A model generated the notes under the pieces. The model ran no database searches and was not told the origin of the DNA. It worked only from the letters and a program-made list of their open reading frames with translations. Of a stretch of DNA of 36,226 bases, positions 8,385 through 16,423 are shown piece after piece; positions within the stretch are counted from its first letter, which is position 1, and the number at the start of each line of letters is the position of its first letter. The stretch comes from an uncultured Collinsella sp. (GTDB lineage Bacteria > Actinomycetota > Coriobacteriia > Coriobacteriales > Coriobacteriaceae): contig CABUNB010000024.1 in assembly GCA_902492755.1 (NCBI GenBank), forward strand, positions 1 through 36,226, written 5' to 3'. Made by a program: the position numbers and the translations under genes.

Positions 8385-8551
8385 CCGCCCCCCGCGGAGC
8401 AACTGGGTGAACCGTCGCGTTTATTTAGGGAGCCCACACAGTCGTACCTAGTACAGGTATCCTTCGTTGTTAAGGACGCTGGAACAGTCGATGAGGGCAC
8501 CCACCTGTTTTAGGTGGGTTCATTTTCGTAACGTGGGGGGTGGTTTTCTTT
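8385..8551 (+). ncRNA. Candidate structured ncRNA, 6S-like
   Basis: The 5' end CCGCCCCCCGCG (8385-8396) pairs over 12 bp with CGTGGGGGGTGG (8532-8543), using two G-U pairs, and a T-rich tail follows directly. A terminal closing stem, a length of about 165 nt and a weakly paired middle resemble 6S RNA, which mimics an open promoter and binds RNA polymerase. Inside, CCCACCT and AGGTGGG (around 8510) form a clear hairpin followed by TTCA, which recalls the 3' side of known 6S RNAs. Smaller hairpins are TACCT/AGGTA and TCCTT/AAGGA. A -10-like TATGAT lies at 8370-8375. No open frame fits. The RNA is likely; the 6S assignment is tentative. Confidence 0.5.
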
Positions 8552-8757
8552 TGCCGAAAATCACCATTACAGTCCACATGGATCCCCGCCGGCATCCCGA
8601 CAAGCCATCGACAACATCCCAATATCTGGTAAGCGCGTGATTATCGCTGCGTGCAATTCCATGCACCCCCCTTGGTCGAGTATCATGATTCGGCTATGCC
8701 CTTTGCGCATGGCGTTCTTCTGACCTTTCCCTTCGACGCTTGGCGGTTTTTAGATTC
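8552..8757. other. Intergenic region upstream of the wecA-like gene
   Basis: No gene is seen. GTGCA/TGCAC forms a 16-base imperfect palindrome near 8651-8666. TTGGTC and TATGCC, 17 bases apart (about 8673-8701), could be a promoter for the glycosyltransferase gene. Both are weak signals. Confidence 0.3.
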
Positions 8758-9957
8758 ATGGCTTCATCCCCGAGCTACATACCGTACCTATGCGTGGCAG
8801 CGGCGGCCTTTATCACGACCTTCCTCACGGTGCCCCTGGTCAAGCGCTTGGCAATTAAGCTCGACGCCGTCGACTATCCCTCTAAGCGCCGCATCAACAC
8901 CAAGCCCATCCCGCGTTTGGGCGGAACGGCGGTGTTTTTGGGCCTGGTCGTTGCCTGCATTGTGCAAATCCTAGGCACCTGGCACCTAGGCTGGCCGCCC
9001 GTCCTGGTGCCGCATCCGCGCCTTCACATTAGCTATCCCATGCTGGCGCTCTCCTTTACCGTCATCTTTGCGACCGGCGCTATCGACGACGTCATCCAGC
9101 TCAAGCCCAAGCAAAAGCTGGCCGGACAGGTCCTCGCTGCGCTCATCGCCTGCGTGGGTGGCCTGCGCATCGGCGTCATCGTCAACCCGTTTGCCCCCGG
9201 CGAAATCATGCTCGGATGGCTCGCCTACCCCATCACCGTGATCTATCTGGTGGCATTCACCAACATCATTAACCTCATCGACGGCCTCGACGGCTTGGCC
9301 ACGGGCATCTGCGGCATCGCGTCGTTCACCATGTTTTCGATGGCCGTTCTCTCGGGCCGCATCGACGCCGCCGCGCTCTCCATTGCGCTCTTTGGCGCCT
9401 GTCTGGCCTTTTTGCGCTACAACTTCAACCCCGCAAACATCTTCTTGGGCGACTCGGGGTCGCTGCTTCTAGGCTTTGCGTTGGGCTCCATCTCGCTGCT
9501 CAACGTGAGCCGCACCGCCGCGCTCACCTCGCTTATCATCCCGCTCATCGTTGCAGGCGTGCCCATCATCGACACGTTTAGCGCCATTGTGCGCCGCAGG
9601 CGCGCCCACATTAGCATTGGGCAGGCCGACAAGGGCCACATCCACCACCGCCTGATCCAAGAAGGCTACAACCAAAAACAGGCCGTGCTGCTCATCTATG
9701 CCTGGTGCATCATGCTTTCGGCCGGCGCCGCCGCGATTAACCAGGTCGAGGTCCCCATGCGTGTGCTCATCTTTACCGTGCTCGCCATTGGCTCGGCGGC
9801 CTTCGCCAAGCACCTGCACCTGTTTGAACCCGTGCTGCGCCACCATTACAACAAGCGTACGCACGAGGACGAGCTCGTCACCCCCGACGACCCCGCCTTT
9901 AAGCAGGAGGAGCAGGCAGCCGAGGAGCGCAAAGAAGAGCGCCACCACAAGCTCTAG
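8758..9957 (+). CDS. Undecaprenyl-phosphate GlcNAc-1-phosphate transferase (WecA/TagO-like, MraY family)
   Basis: This 399-residue polytopic membrane enzyme should transfer a sugar-1-phosphate from a UDP-sugar to undecaprenyl phosphate, starting a cell-wall polymer such as teichoic acid or a surface glycan. The family motifs are all present: D110-D111 in AIDDVIQLKPKQK, the NLIDGLDGLATG loop (172-183), GDSGSLLLG (231-239), and the basic His motif HIHHRL (294-299). About 11 hydrophobic segments run through the protein, and the C-terminal 40 residues are charged. ATG 8758 is preferred, although a TTG six codons earlier is possible and the SD is weak. It lies alone upstream of trpS. WecA versus TagO cannot be decided from sequence. 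Confidence 0.9.
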   Translation: MASSPSYIPYLCVAAAAFITTFLTVPLVKRLAIKLDAVDYPSKRRINTKPIPRLGGTAVFLGLVVACIVQILGTWHLGWPPVLVPHPRLHISYPMLALSFTVIFATGAIDDVIQLKPKQKLAGQVLAALIACVGGLRIGVIVNPFAPGEIMLGWLAYPITVIYLVAFTNIINLIDGLDGLATGICGIASFTMFSMAVLSGRIDAAALSIALFGACLAFLRYNFNPANIFLGDSGSLLLGFALGSISLLNVSRTAALTSLIIPLIVAGVPIIDTFSAIVRRRRAHISIGQADKGHIHHRLIQEGYNQKQAVLLIYAWCIMLSAGAAAINQVEVPMRVLIFTVLAIGSAAFAKHLHLFEPVLRHHYNKRTHEDELVTPDDPAFKQEEQAAEERKEERHHKL

Positions 9958-10127
9958 GGCAAGCTGCCGAGGATGTGCCAAGGCACCGTTAGCCAAGCGC
10001 GGCCGCGCCGCACCCATCGCACATGCCGCACCACGCGCGTCCCTCTCCCGCCCCTCGCCTACTTACGCACCGCCCCTCCAATAAACGCGTTATCATCTTG
10101 ACCCATGAACATACGTTAGGAGCAATC

Positions 10128-11177
10128 ATGCCAAACGAGAACAGCTACGAAGTCGCGCTGCAAAAGAGCAACGCCATTCGCGAGGGCCTGGCCAAAACGC
10201 CCGAGAAGTTCACCATGCTCACCGGCGACCGCCCCACCGGCCGTCTGCACCTAGGCCACTACTTCGGTACCCTCAAGGGCCGTGTTGAGCTGCAGAACAT
10301 GGGCGCCAAGACCAACGTGCTCATCGCCGACTACCAGGTCATCACTGACCGCGACACGACCGAGCACATCCAGGACAACGTGTACAACATGGTCATGGAC
10401 TACCTTGCCTGCGGCATCGACCCCGACAAGACCATGATCTACGCGCACTCCGCCGTGCCCGCCGCCAACCAGCTCATGCTGCCGTTCCTGTCGCTGGTGT
10501 CCGAGGCCGAGCTGGCGCGCAACCCCACCGTCAAGGCCGAGATGGAGGCCTCGGGCCACGAGCTCACCGGCCTTCTGCTCACCTACCCGGTACATCAAGC
10601 CTGCGACATCCTGTTCTGCAAGGGCAACGTGGTACCCGTCGGTCGCGACCAGCTGCCGCACATCGAGCTTACCCGCACCATCGCCCGCCGCTTTAACAAC
10701 CGTTACGGCAAGGTGTTCCCCGAAGTCGACGCGCTGCTGTCCGAGACCCCGCTACTGCCCGGCCTTGACGGTCGCAAGATGAGCAAGAGCTACGGCAACG
10801 CCATCAACATCTCGATGACCGCTGAGGAGACGGCCAAGCGCATCAAGAAAAGCCAGACCGACTCTGAGCGCATGATCACGTTCGATCCCGAGAACCGCCC
10901 CGGCGTGTCTGGCCTGCTTTCGACAGCCGCCATCTGCACCGGCCGCTCCGAGGTCGAAATTGCCGAGGAGATTGGCATGGGCGGCTCCGGCCAGCTCAAG
11001 AAGTACGTGACCGAGGTCGTCAACGAGTACTTCGCACCTATCCGCGAGCGTCGCCAGCGCTACGAGAACGATCTGGATTACGTGAAGGACGTGCTGCACG
11101 AGGGCAACCGTCGCGCCAACGAGATCGCCGAGCAGACCCTGGCAGAGGTTCAGGACGCCATGGGTATGGTGTACTAG
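10128..11177 (+). CDS. trpS: Tryptophanyl-tRNA synthetase
   Basis: This 349-residue class I synthetase charges tRNA-Trp with tryptophan. The HIGH-type motif appears as PTGRLHLGHYFG (H41, H44) and the KMSKS loop as DGRKMSKSYGN (217-221 for KMSKS). VPVGRDQLPHIELTR is the conserved region of this enzyme. The ATG at 10128 has AGGAG 6 bases upstream; longer in-frame starts lie in untranslated DNA. A strong terminator follows at 11213-11240. No T-box or tryptophan leader is seen in the 170 bases upstream. The identification is secure. Confidence 0.97.
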   Translation: MPNENSYEVALQKSNAIREGLAKTPEKFTMLTGDRPTGRLHLGHYFGTLKGRVELQNMGAKTNVLIADYQVITDRDTTEHIQDNVYNMVMDYLACGIDPDKTMIYAHSAVPAANQLMLPFLSLVSEAELARNPTVKAEMEASGHELTGLLLTYPVHQACDILFCKGNVVPVGRDQLPHIELTRTIARRFNNRYGKVFPEVDALLSETPLLPGLDGRKMSKSYGNAINISMTAEETAKRIKKSQTDSERMITFDPENRPGVSGLLSTAAICTGRSEVEIAEEIGMGGSGQLKKYVTEVVNEYFAPIRERRQRYENDLDYVKDVLHEGNRRANEIAEQTLAEVQDAMGMVY

Positions 11178-11212
11178 ACCGATCTGCTGACTTGAGCTTT
11201 CGATTGCTATAG

Positions 11213-11240
11213 GGCGGGCGCTACGGCGTCCGCCTTTTTT
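11213..11240 (+). terminator. trpS terminator
   Basis: GGCGGGCGC (11213-11221) pairs with GCGTCCGCC (11226-11234) with one G-T pair and a 4-base loop, followed by six T. It lies 35 bases after the trpS stop. Confidence 0.9.
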
Positions 11241-11287
11241 GGAGCCGGACCGCTTCGGCTCCGTCCATCACACTCTCCCGACAAACA

Positions 11288-11329
11288 GGAACAGGCCCGC
11301 TGGCAGATAGTTGCCAGCGGGCCTGTTCC
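11288..11329. terminator. Long perfect hairpin downstream of trpS
   Basis: GGAACAGGCCCGCTGGCA (11288-11305) is perfectly complementary to 11312-11329, giving an 18-bp stem with a 6-base loop. There is no clean T run on either side. It may be a back-up or bidirectional terminator, or part of a mobile or decayed element. Confidence 0.5.
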
Positions 11330-11505
11330 CGAAGTACACCGTTGAATCGCACAGAGGGGAGGGATGCGAATCAAACTCAACAGGGCAGGCTTTTTCATCG
11401 CCTATTGCCTGCTCCGTTGCTGAATACAATATAGTTCACCGTGGTTTACTTTGTAGCGTCAATATGCGCCGCCACACCTTCTCCATAAGTTAGCTCCGGT
11501 AAACT
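11330..11505. other. Unassigned intergenic stretch between trpS and the MGMT-like gene
   Basis: No convincing gene is seen. GCAGGC and GCCTGC (about 11390-11413) could pair. A 60-codon open frame from 11311 has no SD, begins inside the hairpin at 11288-11329 and has no recognisable features, so it is not called. The composition is lower in GC than the flanking genes. Confidence 0.3.
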
Positions 11506-11546
11506 AAAACCACCACAAAGGGGACGAGCACCTCTGTGGTGGTTTT
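11506..11546. repeat. GGGAC-loop hairpin, CCACCACA arm type
   Basis: AAAACCACCACA (11506-11517) is perfectly complementary to TGTGGTGGTTTT (11535-11546). The loop reads AAGGGGACGAGCACCTC. It lies just beyond the 3' end of the MGMT-like gene. Confidence 0.75.
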
Positions 11547-11560
11547 GACGAAGCCCGCCG

Positions 11561-11881
11561 CTAAAGGCCGGCAGGCCAACGACAGGCGGCCAGATCAACA
11601 TGCATGGGATCGGCAAACGTCACGCCCTCCCCCATTAAGAGCTCGCGCTGAGCATCGGGGCCACCAAAGGCAAAGCCCTCACAGATACGGCCGTCGGCAA
11701 ACACCACGCGATGACAGGGAATTTGGCCAGGGCGCGGATTACTATGCAGGGCATACCCCACGTACCGCGCACTTCGTGGACGACCGGCAAGCAGCGCCAC
11801 CTGACCATACGTGGCGACCATCCCCTCGGGGATCTGCTCGACCACCTCGTACACCCGTTCAAAAAAGCCCTCAGACGCCAT
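11561..11881 (-). CDS. MGMT-family protein (alkyltransferase-like, catalytic Cys present)
   Basis: This 106-residue protein consists only of the C-terminal DNA-binding and active-site domain of O6-alkylguanine-DNA alkyltransferases. YGQVALLAGRPRSARYVGYAL is the helix-turn-helix with the arginine-finger region, and the acceptor motif is PCHRVV (55-60) with Cys56 intact. Short family members often replace this Cys with Trp and act as damage-sensing ATL proteins; this one keeps the Cys and could repair alkylated guanine by itself. The ATG at 11881 has GGGAG 6 bases upstream. It lies downstream of degV on the same strand, with a repeat hairpin between them. Confidence 0.88.
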   Translation of the reverse strand: MASEGFFERVYEVVEQIPEGMVATYGQVALLAGRPRSARYVGYALHSNPRPGQIPCHRVVFADGRICEGFAFGGPDAQRELLMGEGVTFADPMHVDLAACRWPAGL

Positions 11882-11912
11882 TGCTCGCTCCCTTCCACCC
11901 GGAAAAGCATAT

Positions 11913-11947
11913 ACCACCACAAAGGTGCCTGTCCCCTTTGTGGTGGT
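11913..11947. repeat. GGGAC-loop hairpin, CCACCACA arm type
   Basis: ACCACCACAAAGG (11913-11925) is perfectly complementary to CCTTTGTGGTGGT (11935-11947), with loop TGCCTGTCC. It lies between the degV-like stop and the start of the MGMT-like gene and could end degV transcription. Confidence 0.8.
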
Positions 11948-11961
11948 TTATGGCAGGTCGG

Positions 11962-12816
11962 TTAGTTGGCGGGCTGGAAGAAGGCTACTGCTACGGCGCC
12001 GGGGCCAACGTGGGTACCGATGGTGGCGCCGATGGTGTGAACGGGCAACTCGCCCTCGGTGTGACCAGCCCACAGTGCCGCGCTGTCCTCGATATACTTC
12101 TTGAGCACCGCATCCGAAAGACCCGTATAGCCGAGCGCCAGCGGCATGGAAAAGTCGATGCCGCCCGCCTTTTCGACCTTTTGGTTCAGCAGGTTGCGGC
12201 CGTTCTTGGAACCGCGCGCCTTACCCAGTTGCACGATCAGACCGTCCTCGACAGCCACCACGGGCTTTACGTTGAGCAGCGTACCCACGGCGCCGGCCGC
12301 AGCAGACAGACGACCGCCGCGCACCAGGTACTCCAGCGTCTCGAGCAGGCCGATGACGACCACGCGGTCACGGACGGCCTCGACGGCCGCCGCGATCTGA
12401 GATGCACTGCGGCCCTCGTCCACCAAGCGCAGCGCATACTCGACCAGGACGCGCTCGCCCAGGGTGACGTTGTTGCTGTCTACCACGAACACGTCGCCGC
12501 CTGGTGCCTCGGCAAGTGCGGTACGGGCACTCTGATTGGTGCCCGAAAGCTTAGCGCCCACGGTAATAATCACAGCCTCATCGCCGGCCTCACGCGCCTC
12601 GGCAATAGCCTGCGAAAACGCGTACGGGTTGACCTGGCCGGTCTTGGGCAGCTCATCGCGCTCCACGAGCATCTCGTAAAAGCGCTGGTGATCGATGTCG
12701 ACGCCATCCATGTACACATCGGTGCCAAAGGTGACGGACAGCGGCAGAACACGCAGAGCGGGGTGCTCAGCCGGCGACATATCGCTCGCGGAATCGGTAA
12801 TAATACGAATGGACAT
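11962..12816 (-). CDS. DegV family fatty-acid-binding protein
   Basis: This 284-residue protein shows the DegV signatures: IITDSASDMS near the N-terminus, VGAKLSGTNQSA in the middle, and LEYLVRGGRLSAAAGAVG. DegV (FakB-type) proteins hold a fatty acid that a partner kinase, FakA, phosphorylates for phospholipid synthesis. No fakA is in the window. The ATG at 12816 has AAAGGA 6 bases upstream; in-frame starts further up are not supported. The marR-like gene lies 119 bases upstream in the same direction and may control it, as an inference from position only. Confidence 0.92.
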   Translation of the reverse strand: MSIRIITDSASDMSPAEHPALRVLPLSVTFGTDVYMDGVDIDHQRFYEMLVERDELPKTGQVNPYAFSQAIAEAREAGDEAVIITVGAKLSGTNQSARTALAEAPGGDVFVVDSNNVTLGERVLVEYALRLVDEGRSASQIAAAVEAVRDRVVVIGLLETLEYLVRGGRLSAAAGAVGTLLNVKPVVAVEDGLIVQLGKARGSKNGRNLLNQKVEKAGGIDFSMPLALGYTGLSDAVLKKYIEDSAALWAGHTEGELPVHTIGATIGTHVGPGAVAVAFFQPAN

Positions 12817-12935
12817 AGCGAATCCTTTCTTGCGCAGGTCCCGCGCAGAGAATTTTGACAGCAATGCCCCGGCACGGTATACGCGCTCAAACGGGACTAT
12901 GCAGTTGTTAATTGGAAGCAAATGCCTTGGCGGCC

Positions 12936-13385
12936 TTAGATCTCGCGCAGGGTGTTGAGAATCGTGCGCAGCGACGCATACATCTGCTCGCGCTGCTCCA
13001 CACCCATAGCCTTACCGGTGGTATCGAGCACCTCGCGAATGATGCGGTCCGCCTCGCTCATGCTCTCGCCGCCTAAAGCGGTCAGGCGCACCGGAGCACG
13101 ATACTTAACGGCGGCATCGCCCGAATCATCGACCTCGACGTAGCCGCCCTCCTCCAGATGCGCGAGCGTGCGCGAGACGGCGGCACGGGTCACGCCTGCC
13201 ATGCGAGCCAGGTCAGCACCAGTCAGGCCGTCCTTGCTGCGCTCAAGATAGTACAGGCACATAACGTCGGAGCCCTTGAGGCCCAGCCTTGCGCCCTCGG
13301 ATGTCTTAATGCGCTGGATCTCCTTGTAGAGCCCGCTGATCAGTCCGACAAAGTCCTCGAAACGTGTCTCGTCGTTCTGCTGCAT
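12936..13385 (-). CDS. MarR family transcriptional regulator
   Basis: This 149-residue protein has a winged helix-turn-helix. LTGADLARMAGVTRAAVSRT is the recognition-helix region, and a wing follows around YVEVDDSGDAAVKYRAPVRL. N- and C-terminal helices give the usual dimerisation domain. MarR proteins repress transcription and release DNA when bound to small ligands. The ATG at 13385 has AAAGG about 12 bases upstream. The likely targets are itself and the adjacent degV gene, which is only an inference. Confidence 0.9.
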   Translation of the reverse strand: MQQNDETRFEDFVGLISGLYKEIQRIKTSEGARLGLKGSDVMCLYYLERSKDGLTGADLARMAGVTRAAVSRTLAHLEEGGYVEVDDSGDAAVKYRAPVRLTALGGESMSEADRIIREVLDTTGKAMGVEQREQMYASLRTILNTLREI

Positions 13386-13490
13386 GGGAGACGACCGCCT
13401 TTCGCTTGCATGATGCTAACGGGTAAACATCTTAGCCGCACAAGGCAACACCCATACCCAAATATCCCATTTGTTAACCCATCAACATAA

Positions 13491-13531
13491 AAACCACCAC
13501 AAAGGGGACACAGGCACCTTTGTGGTGGTTT
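13491..13531. repeat. GGGAC-loop hairpin, CCACCACA arm type (most complete copy)
   Basis: AAACCACCACAAAGG (13491-13505) is perfectly complementary to 13517-13531, a 15-bp stem with loop GGACACAGGCA. It sits between the marR promoter region and the stop codon of the B3/B4 gene. Confidence 0.85.
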
Positions 13532-13557
13532 GGGGCATCAATAGGTTCTAGGCGTCG

Positions 13558-14277
13558 CTACAGCTCCACGCAAGGATTGTCGCGGGTCACAAGCGTCTTA
13601 ACGACAACCGTCGCTCCCAGATAGCGCTCGAGCAGCTCGGCTAAGCGATCGATCGCGGCCTGGCAATCCCCCATCCGCTCGGGCTCCACGCACTCAATCG
13701 CCAGGAACGCATCGGCCGAATCGTCGGACAGCGCCGTGCGAACGCCGTCGCGCCAGTTCCAGCAGCGGCACACGGCGCCCGCGTCATCAATGTAGGCGAG
13801 CTCGCCGGGAAGCGTCGGGTCATCTGTCTCCTCGCCAAGCGGCAGAAACGCATCGCCACCGTCGGTCACCGCCAACCGCAGATCGCCCTCGATAGCATGT
13901 AGGTCCTCGCCGCCAACGGGCAGCGCGTAGGTCAGCGACACCGTGTTGTAGATGTCCACCGCGGGCGTAATGTGGCCCACCGGTTTGCCCTTGAGCACGC
14001 GCTTGAGCAAATTCTCGATCGAGCAGCGGGCGCCCTTTTTGGTCTTGAACAGCCGATAAGCCTCGCGCCATGCCTTGACCGGTGCGTTCTCGCTGATAGT
14101 ATCGCTGGTCAGATGACGCTCCGCGTCGATATTGGCGCGGTCGAGCAACGCCGCAATCGCATCCACGTCCTCTTGAGGGATCTGAGCCGCGGGCTTCATG
14201 CCCTTTACGACCACAACACCGATAGCCGCCTGCGGAAATAGCTCCCAAAACGAATCCTCGGCAACGAAACTCTTCAT
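13558..14277 (-). CDS. B3/B4 tRNA-binding domain protein
   Basis: This 239-residue protein resembles stand-alone B3/B4 domains, which are otherwise found in the beta subunit of phenylalanyl-tRNA synthetase. The recognisable part is about 70-215, with SIENLLKRVLKG, HITPAVDIYNTVSL, LPVGGEDLHAIEGDLRLA and a GELAYIDD strand. In known proteins the domain binds or edits aminoacyl-tRNA, but the role of stand-alone copies is not settled. ATG 14277 has GGGAG 5 bases upstream; an ATG five codons earlier overlaps that SD. It stands alone between two repeat hairpins. The family call is good; the function is open. Confidence 0.82.
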   Translation of the reverse strand: MKSFVAEDSFWELFPQAAIGVVVVKGMKPAAQIPQEDVDAIAALLDRANIDAERHLTSDTISENAPVKAWREAYRLFKTKKGARCSIENLLKRVLKGKPVGHITPAVDIYNTVSLTYALPVGGEDLHAIEGDLRLAVTDGGDAFLPLGEETDDPTLPGELAYIDDAGAVCRCWNWRDGVRTALSDDSADAFLAIECVEPERMGDCQAAIDRLAELLERYLGATVVVKTLVTRDNPCVEL

Positions 14278-14315
14278 GTGCTCTCCCTTCATAGCATGCG
14301 CCCGAGCCCGGGTGC

Positions 14316-14379
14316 CTAAACAAAAAGCGCCCTTACAACGGCCACCTTCAAAGTCCTACGGTGCCGCCACAAGAGCGCT
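14316..14379 (-). terminator. pckA terminator
   Basis: Read leftward, 14379-14360 pairs with 14346-14326 as an almost uninterrupted stem of about 20 bp, rich in G-T pairs with one bulge, and is followed by TTTTTGTTT. It lies about 120 bases beyond the pckA stop. Since it also precedes the B3/B4 gene, some readthrough control of that gene is possible. Confidence 0.75.
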
Positions 14380-14448
14380 TACGCTGCCCCCATCCGGAGA
14401 AGGGAGCGATATGTCAGGCGTATTGTAACCCGAGTCATCCACACGAGC

Positions 14449-14485
14449 AAAACCACCACAAAGGTGCCCCCTTTATGATGGTTTT
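14449..14485. repeat. GGGAC-loop hairpin family, degenerate copy
   Basis: AAAACCACCACAAAGG (14449-14464) pairs with 14470-14485 with two changed positions. The loop has shortened to TGCCC and has lost the GGGAC core. It lies just after the pckA stop. Confidence 0.65.
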
Positions 14486-14500
14486 GAGTCTGAGGCGACG

Positions 14501-16171
14501 CTAGTGGCGGAGTCCCAGCAGGCCGCGGCCGCGATGACGGGCCTCGGCGGGCACCTGGGCGTGCGGGCCGGCGGCCTTTACGGACTCGGGCAGATGCGAG
14601 TACTTCTTCTCGAAGTTCTCCTCGAACATTACGGCCAGGTTGTGCGCTGCCTCGTCGTAACGCGCGGTGCTCTGCCAGTACTGGCGCGGCACCAGGATGC
14701 CGTCGGGCACACCGTGGCACGTCGTGGGGATGTCGACATTAAAGATATCGTCGTGCACGAACTCGCTCTCCTCGATGGTGCCATCGAGGGCGCGCGCGAC
14801 CAGGGCGCGCGTGTAGGCAAGCTCGATGCGATGGCCCACGCCGTAGCCGCCGCCGATCCATCCGGTGTTGACCAGGTAGACGCGCGTGCGGCCGTCGGCG
14901 ATGCGCTCGCCGAGCATCTTGGCATAGACCATGGGGTCGAGCGGCATAAACGGCTCGCCAAACAGCGATGAGAACGTGGGCGTGGGCTCAGTGACGCCGA
15001 CCTCGGTGCCGGGGATCTTGGCCGTGAAGCCCGTCACAAAGTGATACATGGCGGCGTCGGCCGTCAGGCGCGAGATGGGCGGCAGCACGCCAAAGGCATC
15101 GCAGGTCAAAAACAGCACGACGCTCGGGGTGGTACCCATGCCCTTGGTCCATGCGTTGGGGATATGCTCGACGGGATAGGCCACGCGCGTGTTGTGCGTG
15201 ATCGAAATATCATCGTAGTTGGGCTTGCGGTTCTCATCGAGCACCACGTTTTCGCAGATGGCGCCAAAGCGAACGGCGTTGAAGATCTCGGGCTCGTGGA
15301 ACGCATCCAGGCCCTCGCACTTGGCGTAGCAGCCACCCTCGACGTTAAAGATGCCCATGTCGGACCAGCCGTGCTCGTCATCGCCGATCAGCAGGCGCGT
15401 GGGGTTGGCTGAAAGCGTGGTCTTGCCGGTGCCCGACAGGCCAAAGAACACCGCGGTCTCGTGCGTGACGGGATCCATGCTGGCCGAGCAATGCATGGGC
15501 AGTACGTCGTCCTCGACGGGCAGTAGGTAATTCATGACGCTGAAGATGGACTTTTTGATCTCGCCGGAGTAGCCGGTGCCAGCGACCAGAATCACGCGCT
15601 CCTGGAAGTTGATGACCACGGCGGCGCTGGAGTTGAGGCCCTTGATGGCGGGATCGCACTGGTAACCTGGTGCCGCGAGCACGCAAAAGTCCGGCTCGCC
15701 GGTGCGCGCAATTTCGCGAGCGAGCGGACGGGCGAGCATCTGCTTAATGAAGAGTGCCTGGCTGGCACGCTCGCAGGCGACGAGCAGACGGCGCGTGTGG
15801 TTGCGGTCGGCACCGGCCATACCACGAGTGACGAACACATCGCGCTCGTTGAGATAGTCGACGATACCGGCCTTGATGGTCTCGTAGCTCTCGACTGACA
15901 GCGGACGGTTGACGGCGCCCCAGGCAATCTTGTCGTGCACGTCGGGCGTATCGACGATAAAGCGGTCGTTGGGTGAACGTCCGGTACGCTCCCCCGTCTC
16001 GATCACGAGTGCGCCGTTGGAGGCCATGCGGCCTTCGTTGCGGCGGATGGCATGCTCGACAAGCTCGGCTGCCGGCAGGTCGACCAGCAGGCGGGGCTGA
16101 TTCTCGGCGGGATCTTCGACCAGCGTAATACCAAAGTTGGACAGAACTTCTGCAGGGGTAACACCAGACAT
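14501..16171 (-). CDS. pckA: Phosphoenolpyruvate carboxykinase (ATP)
   Basis: This 556-residue enzyme interconverts oxaloacetate plus ATP and PEP plus CO2 plus ADP, in gluconeogenesis or, in anaerobes, in CO2 fixation toward succinate. RTGRSPNDRFIVD (62-74) is the substrate-binding region. FGLSGTGKTTLS (243-254) is the family P-loop and DDEHGW (264-269) the metal-binding kinase-2 motif. The last 20 residues, after KAAGP, are basic. The ATG at 16171 has AAAGGAGG 4 bases upstream, a very strong SD. The lactate permease gene lies upstream on the same strand, separated by two hairpins. A 16-bp palindrome at 16246-16261 is a candidate operator. The identification is secure. Confidence 0.97.
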   Translation of the reverse strand: MSGVTPAEVLSNFGITLVEDPAENQPRLLVDLPAAELVEHAIRRNEGRMASNGALVIETGERTGRSPNDRFIVDTPDVHDKIAWGAVNRPLSVESYETIKAGIVDYLNERDVFVTRGMAGADRNHTRRLLVACERASQALFIKQMLARPLAREIARTGEPDFCVLAAPGYQCDPAIKGLNSSAAVVINFQERVILVAGTGYSGEIKKSIFSVMNYLLPVEDDVLPMHCSASMDPVTHETAVFFGLSGTGKTTLSANPTRLLIGDDEHGWSDMGIFNVEGGCYAKCEGLDAFHEPEIFNAVRFGAICENVVLDENRKPNYDDISITHNTRVAYPVEHIPNAWTKGMGTTPSVVLFLTCDAFGVLPPISRLTADAAMYHFVTGFTAKIPGTEVGVTEPTPTFSSLFGEPFMPLDPMVYAKMLGERIADGRTRVYLVNTGWIGGGYGVGHRIELAYTRALVARALDGTIEESEFVHDDIFNVDIPTTCHGVPDGILVPRQYWQSTARYDEAAHNLAVMFEENFEKKYSHLPESVKAAGPHAQVPAEARHRGRGLLGLRH

Positions 16172-16245
16172 GGGGCCTCCTTTAAAAGCGCGACACGTGG
16201 GCGCGGCGCGCACTTTACTCACGTAAAGCCCGTTGTACCCGATAT

Positions 16246-16261
16246 GCAAAAACGTTTTTGC
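16246..16261. promoter_or_regulatory. Perfect palindrome upstream of pckA, candidate operator
   Basis: GCAAAAACGTTTTTGC is a perfect 16-bp palindrome centred on CG, about 75 bases before the pckA start codon. CG-centred A/T-flanked palindromes are typical of LacI/CcpA-family sites, though this one departs from the cre consensus at the outer positions. Confidence 0.45.
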
Positions 16262-16310
16262 GGCAACGGCGTAGCGCCCGCCCAACGGTCAAAAATCGCA
16301 GGCAAGCGGC

Positions 16311-16346
16311 CTAGTCATTGGGGACGTTCTTAAACGACTAGTCGTT
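16311..16346. repeat. GGGAC-loop hairpin with CTAGTC arms
   Basis: CTAGTCATT (16311-16319) pairs with AACGACTAG (16333-16341) around GGGGACGTTCTTA. AACGACTAGTCGTT (16333-16346) is also a perfect palindrome and is followed by a second GGGGAC. It lies between lctP and pckA. Confidence 0.6.
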
Positions 16347-16390
16347 GGGGACACTCTTGAACAGGCAACAGCCAAGGAGTGTCCCCAGCT

Positions 16391-16423
16391 GCCGGCACTT
16401 AGGGACGTTCCCAAAGTGCCGGC
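16391..16423. repeat. GGGAC-loop hairpin overlapping the lactate permease stop
   Basis: GCCGGCACTT (16391-16400) is perfectly complementary to AAGTGCCGGC (16414-16423), with AGGGACGTTCCCA as the loop. The last base of the stem is the last base of the permease stop codon. The arms match those of the hairpin at 3670-3700. Confidence 0.7.

Noticed and set aside
9958..10127. A T-box or tryptophan attenuator before trpS
   Set aside because: No T-box sequence, Trp-codon-rich leader or terminator/antiterminator pair is seen.
11330..11505. A tRNA-like segment after trpS
   Set aside because: No cloverleaf can be folded; only a weak 6-bp pairing is present.
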